Positions 13,875 through 22,700 of a stretch of 24,066 nucleotides of DNA are shown here, piece after piece. The notes beneath the pieces are model-generated. The model was given only the letters and a program-made list of their open reading frames with translations, did no database searches and was not told the origin of the DNA. The stretch lies in the NCBI GenBank assembly GCA_902797105.1, contig CADBRL010000052.1, positions 1 to 24,066 of the forward strand, in the 5' to 3' direction. Position numbers and translations under genes: made by a program. Source of the DNA: an uncultured Erysipelotrichaceae bacterium (GTDB lineage: Bacteria; Bacillota_I; Bacilli_A; RF39; UBA660). The stretch's first letter is position 1. The number at the start of each line of letters is the position of its first letter.

Positions 13875-14588
13875 GAAAAGTTAACTAAGGAATTAAATAA
13901 AAAATATTCGGTAACTACTTTAAAATATATGAGATTATTTTATGAATTTGGAAAAAGTCAGCCGGTGGCTGACCAATTAACATGGAGTCATTACATAGAG
14001 TTGTTACCACTTAAAAATAAGGAAAAAATAAATTATTATGTTGATATTGTAATTAAAAACAACTTGTCAAAACGCGAGCTTCGCGAACGCATTAAAAATA
14101 AAGAATATGAAAGATTGGATGAAAATACTAAATTAAGATTAATTAATGAAGAAAAACTTGAAGTTCAAGATACAATCAAAAATCCAATAATAATTAGTAA
14201 TAAATACAATTATGAGGTAGTGTCCGAGAAAGTGTTGCAAAAACTTATTCTTGAAGATATACCACCATTTTTAAAAGAACTTGGTAATTCATTTTGCTTT
14301 ATATCAAATGAATACAAAATAAAAATAGGTAGTAACTATAACTATATTGATTTGCTCTTGTATAACTATGAATTTAACTGTTTTGTAGTTATAGAATTAA
14401 AAGTAACTGAACTTAAAAAAGAACATATTGGTCAAATAGAAGTATATATAAATTATATTGATAAAAACTTAAGAAAGCCAATGCAAGATAAAACAATAGG
14501 TATTATTCTTTGTAAAAAAGATAATAAATTTATCATGGAGTATTGTAGTGATGAAAGGATAAAGATAAGAGAATATGAATTATTATAA
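13707..14588 (+). CDS. DUF1016/YhcG-type PDDEXK nuclease, C-terminus slightly cut
   Basis: 293 residues. Residues 1-130 are the DUF1016 N-terminal domain (ATYYNVGKLL, GKHYGEGII, TWSHYIELL, then NNLSKRELRERI). Residues about 155-293 are the PDDEXK nuclease domain, with the Asp in YIDLLLYN and the E-x-K in FVVIELKV, followed by GQIEVYINYID and TIGIILCKKDN. Relatives occur beside restriction-modification and other defence or mobile genes; a nuclease is expected but its target is not established. The protein ends REYELL, about 25 residues earlier than I would expect, exactly where the second copy's start codon begins, and its stop codon is read out of frame from that copy. RBS GGGAGT precedes the ATG. 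It sits between comEC and holA, genes normally adjacent, so it is an insertion in a core region. Confidence 0.82.
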   Translation: MNYYNEIKTQILNNEITKKVKDYSKNKSDLATYYNVGKLLSKAGKHYGEGIIKEYSEKLTKELNKKYSVTTLKYMRLFYEFGKSQPVADQLTWSHYIELLPLKNKEKINYYVDIVIKNNLSKRELRERIKNKEYERLDENTKLRLINEEKLEVQDTIKNPIIISNKYNYEVVSEKVLQKLILEDIPPFLKELGNSFCFISNEYKIKIGSNYNYIDLLLYNYEFNCFVVIELKVTELKKEHIGQIEVYINYIDKNLRKPMQDKTIGIILCKKDNKFIMEYCSDERIKIREYELL

Positions 14589-14742
14589 TGAGATAAAAAA
14601 TGAAATACTAAATAATGAAATAACTAAGAGAGTAAAAAATTATTCAAAAAATAAAAGTGACTTAGCAACTTGCTATAATGTAGGTAAACTATTAAGTGAA
14701 GCAGGTAAACATTATGGAGAAAGTATTATTAAAGAGTGTTCA
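14575..14742 (+). repeat. Direct repeat, copy 2 (5' end of truncated DUF1016 gene)
   Basis: Partner of 13707-13874. Similarity begins exactly at the ATG and fades after residue 56, marking the borders of the duplicated or gene-converted block. Confidence 0.8.
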
Positions 14743-14895
14743 TTAAGATTGACTGAAGATTTAGGACCAGGGTATAGTCAAAGAAATTTAAGAAATATGA
14801 GACAATTCTATAAAGTTTTTCAAAAGTGGCAGACAGTGTCTGCCAAATTAAGTTGGGGTCATTATTGTGAATTATTTAAATTAGATAATAAGTAG
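14575..14895 (+). pseudogene. Truncated second copy of DUF1016 gene (N-terminal domain only)
   Basis: 106 codons. The first 56 residues match the upstream gene at about 48 positions (MNYYNEIK, NYSKNKSDLAT, YNVGKLL, AGKHYGE). After that the similarity drops sharply to about 40 percent, and the sequence follows a different DUF1016 subtype (GPGYSQRNLRNMRQFYKVFQ, LSWGHYCELFKLDNK) before a TAG at 14893-14895. The PDDEXK nuclease half is absent and no continuation exists in another frame before holA. It overlaps the previous gene by 14 nt (ATGAATTATTATAA) and has no RBS of its own beyond coupling. It may be a decaying copy, or an expressed N-terminal domain that could pair with the full-length protein. 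Mosaic ancestry is clear either way. Confidence 0.65.
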
Positions 14896-14982
14896 AAGAC
14901 TACTCAAAAAAATAATAATGAGGTAACATAAATATGTAACAGCCATAAAATATAGTACATTATATAATGTTTAGATAGAATT

Positions 14983-15009
14983 AAGAAAGAGCTCTTTCTT
15001 TTTCTTTTT
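14983..15009 (+). terminator. Terminator before holA
   Basis: AAGAAAGAGCTCTTTCTT (14983-15000) is a perfect palindrome that can fold as a 7-bp stem with loop AGCT, followed by TTTCTTTTT. It closes the comEA-comEC-DUF1016 transcription unit. The 87 nt between 14895 and it hold nothing recognisable. Confidence 0.65.
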
Positions 15010-15014
15010 AAAAA

Positions 15015-15023
15015 TGATATACT
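15015..15023 (+). promoter_or_regulatory. Extended -10 promoter of holA
   Basis: TGATATACT fits TGnTATAAT with one mismatch and is 15 nt before ATG 15039. The predicted transcription start (near 15030) coincides with the in-frame GTG at 15030, which argues for ATG 15039 as the true start. Confidence 0.6.
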
Positions 15024-15038
15024 TAAGTAGTGGTTAAT

Positions 15039-15971
15039 ATGAATTATTTAATTAGTGCTGAAAGTTATAGAATAATTGATGATGAAATAAAAAAAATAGT
15101 TAAAGGCAATAACTATTTACTTTTTAATGCAAATAGATGTAATATAAAAGAAGTAATCGAAGAAGCTTCATATTTTAGTTTAGATGATAATAAAAAATGG
15201 CTAGTTGTATCAAATGCTGATTTTTTTGGAACTGGAAAAATTACAGATAGTGATAATGAATTGTTATGCAAGTATTTGGAAAATCCAAGTGAAACCACTA
15301 ATATTATTTTTACAACATTAAATGGTATTGATTTAAGAAAAAAGATAGTGAAAAGTATAAAAAATAAAGGCAGTATTGTTAATATTCCTAAGATGGATAA
15401 AAGAAATATAAATAGTACTTTAACAAATTATCTAAAAAACTATGATTATAGCATTGATTATAAAACTTTAAATTACATAATGGATAATTCTTATAATAAT
15501 CTAGATATAATGTTTAATGAACTTGATAAAATTATGATATATTATGGTTTCCCATGTACTATAAAATACAATGATGTTATAAATATAGTGGGTGAAGAAA
15601 AAACAAATAACAATTTTGCTTTTGTAAATGCAGTAATTGAAAAAAATTTAAAAAATGCTTTAAAGATACTTAAATCTTTAAAAATATACAAAGTAGAACC
15701 AACTGTTTTGGTAGCACTTTTAGCTAGAGAATATCGACTTATGTATTATGTAAAAAACTTATATAACAAAATGAGTATGAGTGAAATTATGAGTTATTTA
15801 TCCTTAGCAGATTGGCAAATAAATAAATTTTATACTAACTCTAGCAAGTTTTCAAATAAAGAACTTTTAAATAATTTAGTTAAACTATGTGAAATTGACT
15901 TAAATATTAAGAAAGGTATTTTTGATAAAGATATAAGTTTATATGGTTTTTTGCTAGATGCGTGCAGTTAA
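15039..15971 (+). CDS. holA: DNA polymerase III, delta subunit
   Basis: About 310 residues. HolA opens the beta clamp within the clamp loader. The sequence shows the AAA+-like N-terminal part (KWLVVSNADFF, NIIFTTLNGIDLRKKIVKSIK), the lid region (LTNYLKNYDYSIDYKTLNYIMDNSYNNLDIMFNELDKI) and the C-terminal helical collar (FAFVNAVIEKNLKNALKILKSLK, VLVALLAREYRLMYYVKNL, GFLLDAC). It is slightly shorter than the usual 330-345. Its place after comEC, although displaced by the DUF1016 insertion, supports the call. rpsT, often next to holA, is not present. It has its own extended -10 promoter and a bidirectional terminator at its end. Confidence 0.88.
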   Translation: MNYLISAESYRIIDDEIKKIVKGNNYLLFNANRCNIKEVIEEASYFSLDDNKKWLVVSNADFFGTGKITDSDNELLCKYLENPSETTNIIFTTLNGIDLRKKIVKSIKNKGSIVNIPKMDKRNINSTLTNYLKNYDYSIDYKTLNYIMDNSYNNLDIMFNELDKIMIYYGFPCTIKYNDVINIVGEEKTNNNFAFVNAVIEKNLKNALKILKSLKIYKVEPTVLVALLAREYRLMYYVKNLYNKMSMSEIMSYLSLADWQINKFYTNSSKFSNKELLNNLVKLCEIDLNIKKGIFDKDISLYGFLLDACS

Positions 15972-15995
15972 AAAGAAGCTTAATTAGCTTCTTTT
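15971..15995. terminator. Bidirectional terminator between holA and the minus-strand gene
   Basis: AAAAGAAGCT (15971-15980) pairs with AGCTTCTTTT (15986-15995) around loop TAATT. A-run and T-run on the two sides let it act in both directions. It begins at the last base of the holA stop codon and includes the stop of the converging gene. Confidence 0.85.
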
Positions 15996-16775
15996 CTTAA
16001 GCAATGTTCTAGTGATATTTTCTCTTTCTTTAGTTAAATTATAATAATTTTCTTCACTAATTGGTAAACCTAAATAAAGTATATCATCTAATGTTTTATC
16101 GCATTTTGCATCATTAATTTTAATCATTAATTCTTCTTCTGTTTCCATTTTTCTTCCTTCATTTGCAAGATGTAAGTTATACTTATTTAAATATTTAAAT
16201 ACTGGACATCTAAGTATACCTTTTTCAAAACTATAGCCATGAAGAAGAGAGGATAAAACTTCATATTCAATATAATTTTCTAGAGCTTCTTTATCTTTGA
16301 TTGGAAGCCAACTAGCAATTGTATTAATTTGATTTATGGCATCAATACTTGCCATTCTACCACATAAATTTATAGATGGTGTTCTAAATATTGAATTCAT
16401 AAAAATTAGATATGCAACTAAATCAGTACTTTTACCATATTTTTGATAAATTTCATTACAAACTTCCAAAATATAAGTTAAAACCTCTAGATTATAAATG
16501 TTTATAGTATCTTCAGGATTAAAGAAACTTTCTACAACTTTAGTTTGGTCCATACCACTTTTTACATATAAAGTTTTAGTTTCTTCTTCGTAATATGGTC
16601 TTTCAAATAAAATAGCATTTTCCCCGATAGTTATGTTTTCTACTGCTTTTCTGCAGCTTCTTTTTTCAAGAATAACACTTATAGCTTTTTTCATAAATTC
16701 TTCATCAGCTAACTTATCTTTTTTATTGTATTCTCTAAGTAATTTTAATAATTCATAATTTAATAATATTTCCAT
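15984..16775 (-). CDS. Uncharacterised soluble protein
   Basis: 263 residues; I do not recognise the family. No signal peptide or membrane segment is apparent. It is mostly helical in appearance, with scattered cysteines (RSC, EVC, NLC, ILRC, AKC) but no CxxC pair. Notable stretches are AILFERPYYEEETKTLYVKSG in the first third, YLIFMNSIFRTPSINLCGRM in the middle, and a Lys/Arg-rich end (RTLLKKRS). It is a single-gene unit: ATG 16775 has AGGAAG 7 nt upstream (an in-frame GTG at 16781 is too close to that site), with its own promoter, and it ends in the bidirectional terminator shared with holA. Codon use resembles its neighbours, so recent transfer is not indicated. Confidence 0.75.
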   Translation of the reverse strand: MEILLNYELLKLLREYNKKDKLADEEFMKKAISVILEKRSCRKAVENITIGENAILFERPYYEEETKTLYVKSGMDQTKVVESFFNPEDTINIYNLEVLTYILEVCNEIYQKYGKSTDLVAYLIFMNSIFRTPSINLCGRMASIDAINQINTIASWLPIKDKEALENYIEYEVLSSLLHGYSFEKGILRCPVFKYLNKYNLHLANEGRKMETEEELMIKINDAKCDKTLDDILYLGLPISEENYYNLTKERENITRTLLKKRS

Positions 16776-16795
16776 CTTCACACTTCCTGTTTTTG

Positions 16796-16824
16796 ATTAT
16801 ATCACTTTAAAACATCGGAGTAAA
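16796..16824 (-). promoter_or_regulatory. Promoter of the uncharacterised minus-strand gene
   Basis: On the minus strand, TTTACT (16824-16819), a 17-nt spacer ending in TGA, and a perfect TATAAT (16801-16796). It has both a -35 and an extended -10 and lies 20 nt before ATG 16775. Confidence 0.75.
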
Positions 16825-16843
16825 TAAAAAAGTTTAAAACTAC

Positions 16844-16872
16844 TTAAACAAATTAAAAATTCATGATATAAT
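16844..16872 (+). promoter_or_regulatory. Promoter of dnaE-polC
   Basis: TTAAAC (16844-16849, weak -35), a 17-nt spacer ending in TGA, and a perfect TATAAT (16867-16872), giving an extended -10. AAGGAGAT at 16881-16888 then leads to ATG 16895. It is divergent from the promoter at 16796-16824 with about 20 nt between the -35 boxes. Confidence 0.75.
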
Positions 16873-16894
16873 TTATTTATAAGGAGATGCCAAG

Positions 16895-19729
16895 ATGTAT
16901 ACACCACTTAAAATAACAACTGATTATACATTACTAAAAAGCTTAATTAAAGTTCCAGATTTAATTACTTTTTTATGTGAAAATAACATTAAAGCATGTG
17001 GTATTTGTGATGAAAACTTATATGGTGTGTTAGATTTTTATTATGCGTGTAAAAAAAATGGTATCAAACCTATTATTGGATTAAATATTAAGATAGAAAA
17101 ATTAAATATTTATTTATATGCTATGAAATTTGAAGGCTATAAAAATTTACTTAAAGTACATACTTTTAAAGAAAAAAATGATTTAACAATAGAAACTCTT
17201 AAAATGTATAGTGATAATATATTATGCATTGTTCCTTATGAAAGTAAAAAAATATATGAAAATCTTAAGTTTTTTAAGTTTCTTTATATAAGTTATAAAA
17301 ATTCTTTAGAAAGACTTAATGCATCTACAATTACAAACAATATATTGTATTTAAATGATATAAGAACTTTATTGAAAGAAAATATTAAATATCTTGGATA
17401 TTTAGATAGGTTAAGAAAAGAAGAAAGTATAGATTATAGTGAAAATTATTATCATGAACCTTTAATTGATTTAGGAAAATTAGAAGAAGTTGTAAATCTT
17501 TTGAATGTTGAACTTTTATTTAAAAAGTATATTCCTAAATATAATGAAAATACTAATTCTTTTGAATTTTTGTATAATCTTTGTATGAAGGGTCTAAATA
17601 AAAGATTAAATGGTAAAATACCTGAAAGTTACATAAAAAGGTTAAATTATGAATTGAGTATTATAAATAAAATGGGGTTTGTAGATTATTTTTTAATAGT
17701 TTATGATTATGTATTGTTTGCTAAGAAAAATAATATTTTAGTAGGTCCAGGCCGTGGTTCTGCAGCTGGTTCTTTAGTTAGTTATTCAATTGGCATAACT
17801 GAAATAGACCCTTTAAAGTATAATTTATTGTTTGAAAGATTTTTAAACCCTGAAAGAGTAACTATGCCAGATATTGATATTGACTTTGATGCTTTAAAAA
17901 GAGAAGAAGTGATTGATTATGTAAGAAATCGGTATGGAACATCAAACGTTGCTTTAGGTTTAACATTTACAACTTTAAAAAGCAAATTGGTTCTTAGAGA
18001 AATAGGAAAAATTTTGTTTATTAATGAAATATTACTTGATAATTTTATAAAATGTATAAATGCAAATTTTACTTTAGAAGATAATTTAAAAGATAACAAA
18101 GTACAAAAGTATTTGGCTAATTATAATGAACTTAAAAAGCTATATAATATATCGATGCATCTAGAAGGTTTAAAGAAAAATACATCTACTCATGCTGCCG
18201 GAGTAGTAATATCTTCAATACCTTTAGATGAAATTATACCAATTCATTATGAAAATTATACTTTAATTACTGGTGTAACTATGGATTATTTGGAAAGTAT
18301 TGGTCTTCTTAAAATGGATTTTTTAGCTCTTAAAAATTTAACAACTATTAAAAATATTTTAGATGAAGTTGGAACCAATGCTTTAAAAAATATAGATTTA
18401 AATAATAAAGCGGTATTTTCATTGCTTGCATCTGGCAAAACAGAAGGAATATTTCAGTTTGAAACCCCACTTATGAAAAATTTAATAATGAAATTAAAAC
18501 CGAATTCATTCAATGATTTAGTAGCATCTCTTGCTTTAGGTAGACCTGGTGCTCTAGAAGAAGCTGATGAATATATTGCCAGAAAAAATGGTAAAAAAGA
18601 AATTAGTTATTTGCATGAAGATTTAAAACCAATTTTAAAAGATACTTATGGTATAATTTTATATCAAGAACAAATAATAGCCATTTTGGGCAAAATTGGA
18701 GGCTTTTCTTATGCTGAAGCTGACATAATAAGAAGGGCAATTTCTAAGAAAAAAGAAAATGTAATTAATGAAGAAAAAGAAAAATTTATAAATGGAGCCA
18801 TAAATAATGGATATGATGCATCTTTAGCAAAGGAAATATATGAATTAATAGTTAAATTTGCAAGCTATGGTTTTAATAAAGCTCATTCTGTTGCTTATGC
18901 TAAAATAAGTTATGATATGGCATATTTAAAAGTAAAGTATCCGGCACATTTTATTATTGAAATGATTAATAATAAGGATAGTGAAAAGTTTTTAAAACTT
19001 ATGACATATCTTAAAAATAAAGGAATAAAATTAGAAAAGCCTGACATTAATTTAAGTTATGATAAATTTTATATTAATGATAATAGACTTATAATGCCAC
19101 TTTGGCAAATAAAAGGTATTCAAAGTGATTTAAGTAATAAAATTATTCAAAATCGTGGAAATGGATATATTGATTTTTTTGATTTTGTTTGTAAAAATAA
19201 AGATATATTGAATGAGAATATTTTAAAAATTTTGGTTAAAGCGGAGGCTTTTAGATCCTTTAATATAAACAGTCATACACTTTTAGAAAACATTGCCGTA
19301 GCATTAAATTTTGCAGATATTAATGATGACTTAATAAAAAAACCAATTATTGTAGAGTTAGATGATTATAGTGATGAAGTAAAAAGAAATAATGAACTTG
19401 AATGTTTTGGATATTTTATAAGTAACCATCCTGCAAGTAGGTATCAAAATGTGATGAAACTTGAAATGTTAGAAAAATATTTATTTAAAAATATTAAGTG
19501 TGTTGTTTTAATAAATAGGATAAGTAATATTAAAACTAAGAAAAATGAAAATATGGCGTTTATTAGTGCAAGTGATGAAACAGGATCAAGTGATTTTACT
19601 ATTTTTCCTAGAAAGATAGATTTAATAAATGATTTAATAGTTGGTGATTTAGTAGAGATTAGTGGTAATGTATCAAAAAGATTTGACAAAGTAAGTATAA
19701 TAGTTAATAATATAAAGAAGGTGGTTTAA
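16895..19729 (+). CDS. dnaE: DNA polymerase III alpha subunit, DnaE type
   Basis: 944 residues; in Firmicutes DnaE extends RNA primers before PolC takes over. The polymerase core is intact: PGRGSAAGS near residue 285 and the catalytic aspartates in MPDIDIDFD near 324, then LKMDFLALKNLTTI, GIFQFET, DLVASLALGRPGAL, YGIILYQEQ and FNKAHSVAYA. A C-terminal OB fold (about 865-940, FISASDETGSSDFTIFP) ends the protein. The N-terminal PHP domain is degenerate: the usual HxH start is replaced in TPLKITTDYTLLKS, and the TDH site reads CGICDENLYG, so it cannot bind the usual metals. At 944 residues it is clearly shorter than B. subtilis DnaE (about 1115), mostly through a compact N-terminus. No exonuclease insert. 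polC follows after 1 nt. Confidence 0.95.
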   Translation: MYTPLKITTDYTLLKSLIKVPDLITFLCENNIKACGICDENLYGVLDFYYACKKNGIKPIIGLNIKIEKLNIYLYAMKFEGYKNLLKVHTFKEKNDLTIETLKMYSDNILCIVPYESKKIYENLKFFKFLYISYKNSLERLNASTITNNILYLNDIRTLLKENIKYLGYLDRLRKEESIDYSENYYHEPLIDLGKLEEVVNLLNVELLFKKYIPKYNENTNSFEFLYNLCMKGLNKRLNGKIPESYIKRLNYELSIINKMGFVDYFLIVYDYVLFAKKNNILVGPGRGSAAGSLVSYSIGITEIDPLKYNLLFERFLNPERVTMPDIDIDFDALKREEVIDYVRNRYGTSNVALGLTFTTLKSKLVLREIGKILFINEILLDNFIKCINANFTLEDNLKDNKVQKYLANYNELKKLYNISMHLEGLKKNTSTHAAGVVISSIPLDEIIPIHYENYTLITGVTMDYLESIGLLKMDFLALKNLTTIKNILDEVGTNALKNIDLNNKAVFSLLASGKTEGIFQFETPLMKNLIMKLKPNSFNDLVASLALGRPGALEEADEYIARKNGKKEISYLHEDLKPILKDTYGIILYQEQIIAILGKIGGFSYAEADIIRRAISKKKENVINEEKEKFINGAINNGYDASLAKEIYELIVKFASYGFNKAHSVAYAKISYDMAYLKVKYPAHFIIEMINNKDSEKFLKLMTYLKNKGIKLEKPDINLSYDKFYINDNRLIMPLWQIKGIQSDLSNKIIQNRGNGYIDFFDFVCKNKDILNENILKILVKAEAFRSFNINSHTLLENIAVALNFADINDDLIKKPIIVELDDYSDEVKRNNELECFGYFISNHPASRYQNVMKLEMLEKYLFKNIKCVVLINRISNIKTKKNENMAFISASDETGSSDFTIFPRKIDLINDLIVGDLVEISGNVSKRFDKVSIIVNNIKKVV

Positions 19730-19730
19730 G

Positions 19731-22700
19731 ATGAATGAAGAACTAAATAGATTTTTTAAAAGTATTTCTTTTGAAGATGAATTATTTAATGAAGCAAATT
19801 TAGATAGAGTAGTTTTAAAGAAAAACGAAAATAAATTTTATGTATATATTAAAAATACAAATGTCTTACCAATAAGTAATATTAATAGATTATTTTTAAG
19901 TGCTTTAAATGGTATTAATGGTGATAAACCATGTGAAATTATTATGAATTATGATAATGTTACACATGAAGATATAGTAAGTTATATAGATTATTTGATT
20001 GATGATATTATTTTAAAAAGACCATCTTTAATAAGCGTAAAAAAAAGTAATATTGAAGTTGTAAATGATACAATTTATTTTCATGTTTTAAATGATTTTG
20101 AAAAAAGTGATTTAATTCATGAAGGAACAATGCTTTTAAATAATTTGCAAAGATATGGGCTTGGAAATTATAAACTTGAAGTAATTATTAGTGAGGATGA
20201 AAGAAAAAATCTTCAGGAAGAAATAGAACTTGAAAAACAAAGTATGGTTTCTAAAAAAGAAGAAAGTCCAGTTATACTTGGAGCTCATAAAGACGGAGAA
20301 GTTGTAAAATTAAATAATATTCTTGGTGAAACTAAAAATATTATAATTGAAGTTTATATTTTTGCTAAAGAAGTAACAGAAAGGCAAGGAAAAAAAGGTC
20401 CAATTTTTATTATGAATTTGAAAGTATCAGATAAAACTGATAGTTATCCGATGAAAATTGTAAGATTTAATGAAGAAGAATTTGGTATTTTAAATAAAAA
20501 ACTTAATGTAGGTTCATGGTATAGAATTCATGGGCACATGGAAATGGATGAATATTTGCATCAAATGGTAATTAATGCTCGAAATATTGAAATTATTCCA
20601 TCAAAAGATTTGTCTGTTAAAGATGAAGAAGAAGAAAAGAGAGTTGAACTTCATGCTCATACAATGATGAGTATGATGGATGGGGTAGTTCCAACTGCTA
20701 CACTTGCTAAATTTGCTATGAAACTTGGTCATAAAGCTGTTGCAGTAACTGATCATAATTCACTTCAGGCTTATCCAGATATTTATAATGCTTTACAAAA
20801 AGCCAATAAAGGCAAAGAAGATAAGGATAAGTTTAAAGCTTTATATGGAGCTGAACTTAATATTGTTGATGTTGAGTCTAAAATAGTATTCAAAAATAAA
20901 GAATATTCACTATTTGATCAAGAATACATTGTATATGATACTGAAACAACAGGACTTAATAGTGGAATTGACCAAATGATAGAAATTGGAGCAGTTAAAG
21001 TTAAAAATGATGAAATTATTGATAGATTTGATGAACTAATTGCTTGTCCAACACCACTTCCAAAGATTATTACTGAACTAACTAATATTACTGACGAAAT
21101 GCTAGTAGGTAAAGATAGTGAAGAAAATGTAACAAGAAGGTTCTTAGAATTTTGCGGAGATAGACCCTTAGTAGCTCATAATGCTCAATTTGATATTTCC
21201 TTTGTTACAAGTGCATGTAAAAAATACAATTTAGGTGAGTTTAATAATACTGTCGTAGATACTATGGGACTTGCCAGAAATATGTATCCTGATTGGCGTA
21301 ATCATAAGCTTTCAACTCTTGTTAAAAATTTAGAAGTTGAATGGGATGAAGATAAACATCATAGAGCTGATTATGACTGTGAAGGAACAAGTAAGTGTTT
21401 CTATAAAATGCTATATGAATTAAAATCTCAAAATATTAAAACAACTTTAGATTTAGAAACTTTAGCAGACCAAGAAAATGCCATCAAATTTGCAAGACCA
21501 TTTCATTTAACAGTGATTGCTAAAAATCCAGTTGGTCTTAAAAATTTATTTAAGATTATTTCACTTGCTAATACTAAGTATTTATATAAAGGAAAAGATG
21601 CTAAATTACCAAGAACAGATTTAATTAATTTGCGTGATGGCTTAATTGTTGGTAGTGGTTGTGTTAATGGTGAAGTATTTGATAAAGGCTATGGCATGAG
21701 TGATGATGATTTAAGAGATTTAATGAATTTTTATGATTATATTGAAGTTCAACCAGCTTCAAGCTGTTCACATTTAATTGGTGAAGATAAAAAATTTCAT
21801 AATGAACTTGAATATAAAGGTTATGTTGCAAGACTTGTAAAACTTGCTAAATCGATGGGTAAACTTGTTTGTGCAACTGGTGATGTTCATAATTTAAGAC
21901 CTGAAGATTTAATTTATCGTAAAGTTATTGTTCATCAAAAAACTAATGGTAAAATCCATCCACTTAATAGACCTGATATTGAATTACCAAACATGTACTT
22001 TATGACAACTAGAGAAATGCTTGATGCGTTTTCATTCTTGGGTGATGATTTAGCTAAAGAAATAGTTGTAACAAATACTAATAAAATAGCTGATATGGTA
22101 GAACATTTACAAATAATTAGAGATAAATTATATACTCCGGTTCTGGAAAATAGTGCTGAAGTAACTAAAGAAATGGTTTATAATAAAGCTCATGAAATAT
22201 ATGGTGATCCACTTCCAAAGAATATTGAAGAAAGACTTGAAGCAGAACTTGCTGGTATCATTGGTGGTGGATATGACGTTATTTATCTTATCGCGGAAAA
22301 ATTAGTTAAAAAATCAAACGAAGATGGTTACTTTGTTGGTTCTCGTGGTTCTGTTGGTTCAAGTTTAGTTGCCACCATGATGGGAATTACGGAAGTTAAT
22401 GGGCTTCCACCACATTATGTTTGTCCAAAGTGTAAAAAATCTTATTTTGAAGATGAAAATGGCGAAAGTTTAGCTAGCCTTTATCCATCTGGTTATGATA
22501 TGCCTGATAGAACTTGTGAATGTGGAACAAAATTAAAAAAAGAAGGTCAAGATATGCCATTTGCAACATTCCTTGGATTTAAAGCGGAAAAAGTTCCAGA
22601 TATTGACCTTAACTTCTCTGGTGATAATCAAGCTGATGCCCATAACCATGTAAAGGTACTATTCGGTGAAGATCATGCCTATCGTGCTGGTACTATTTCA

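Noticed and set aside
13707..14895. Toxin-antitoxin or two-subunit module reading of the two overlapping DUF1016 genes
   Set aside because: Both proteins share the same N-terminal domain and neither resembles a known toxin or antitoxin; duplication explains the overlap better.
14890..15010. Frameshifted continuation of the truncated DUF1016 copy
   Set aside because: No frame after the TAG codes for the expected continuation or for PDDEXK motifs; only a terminator and the holA promoter follow.
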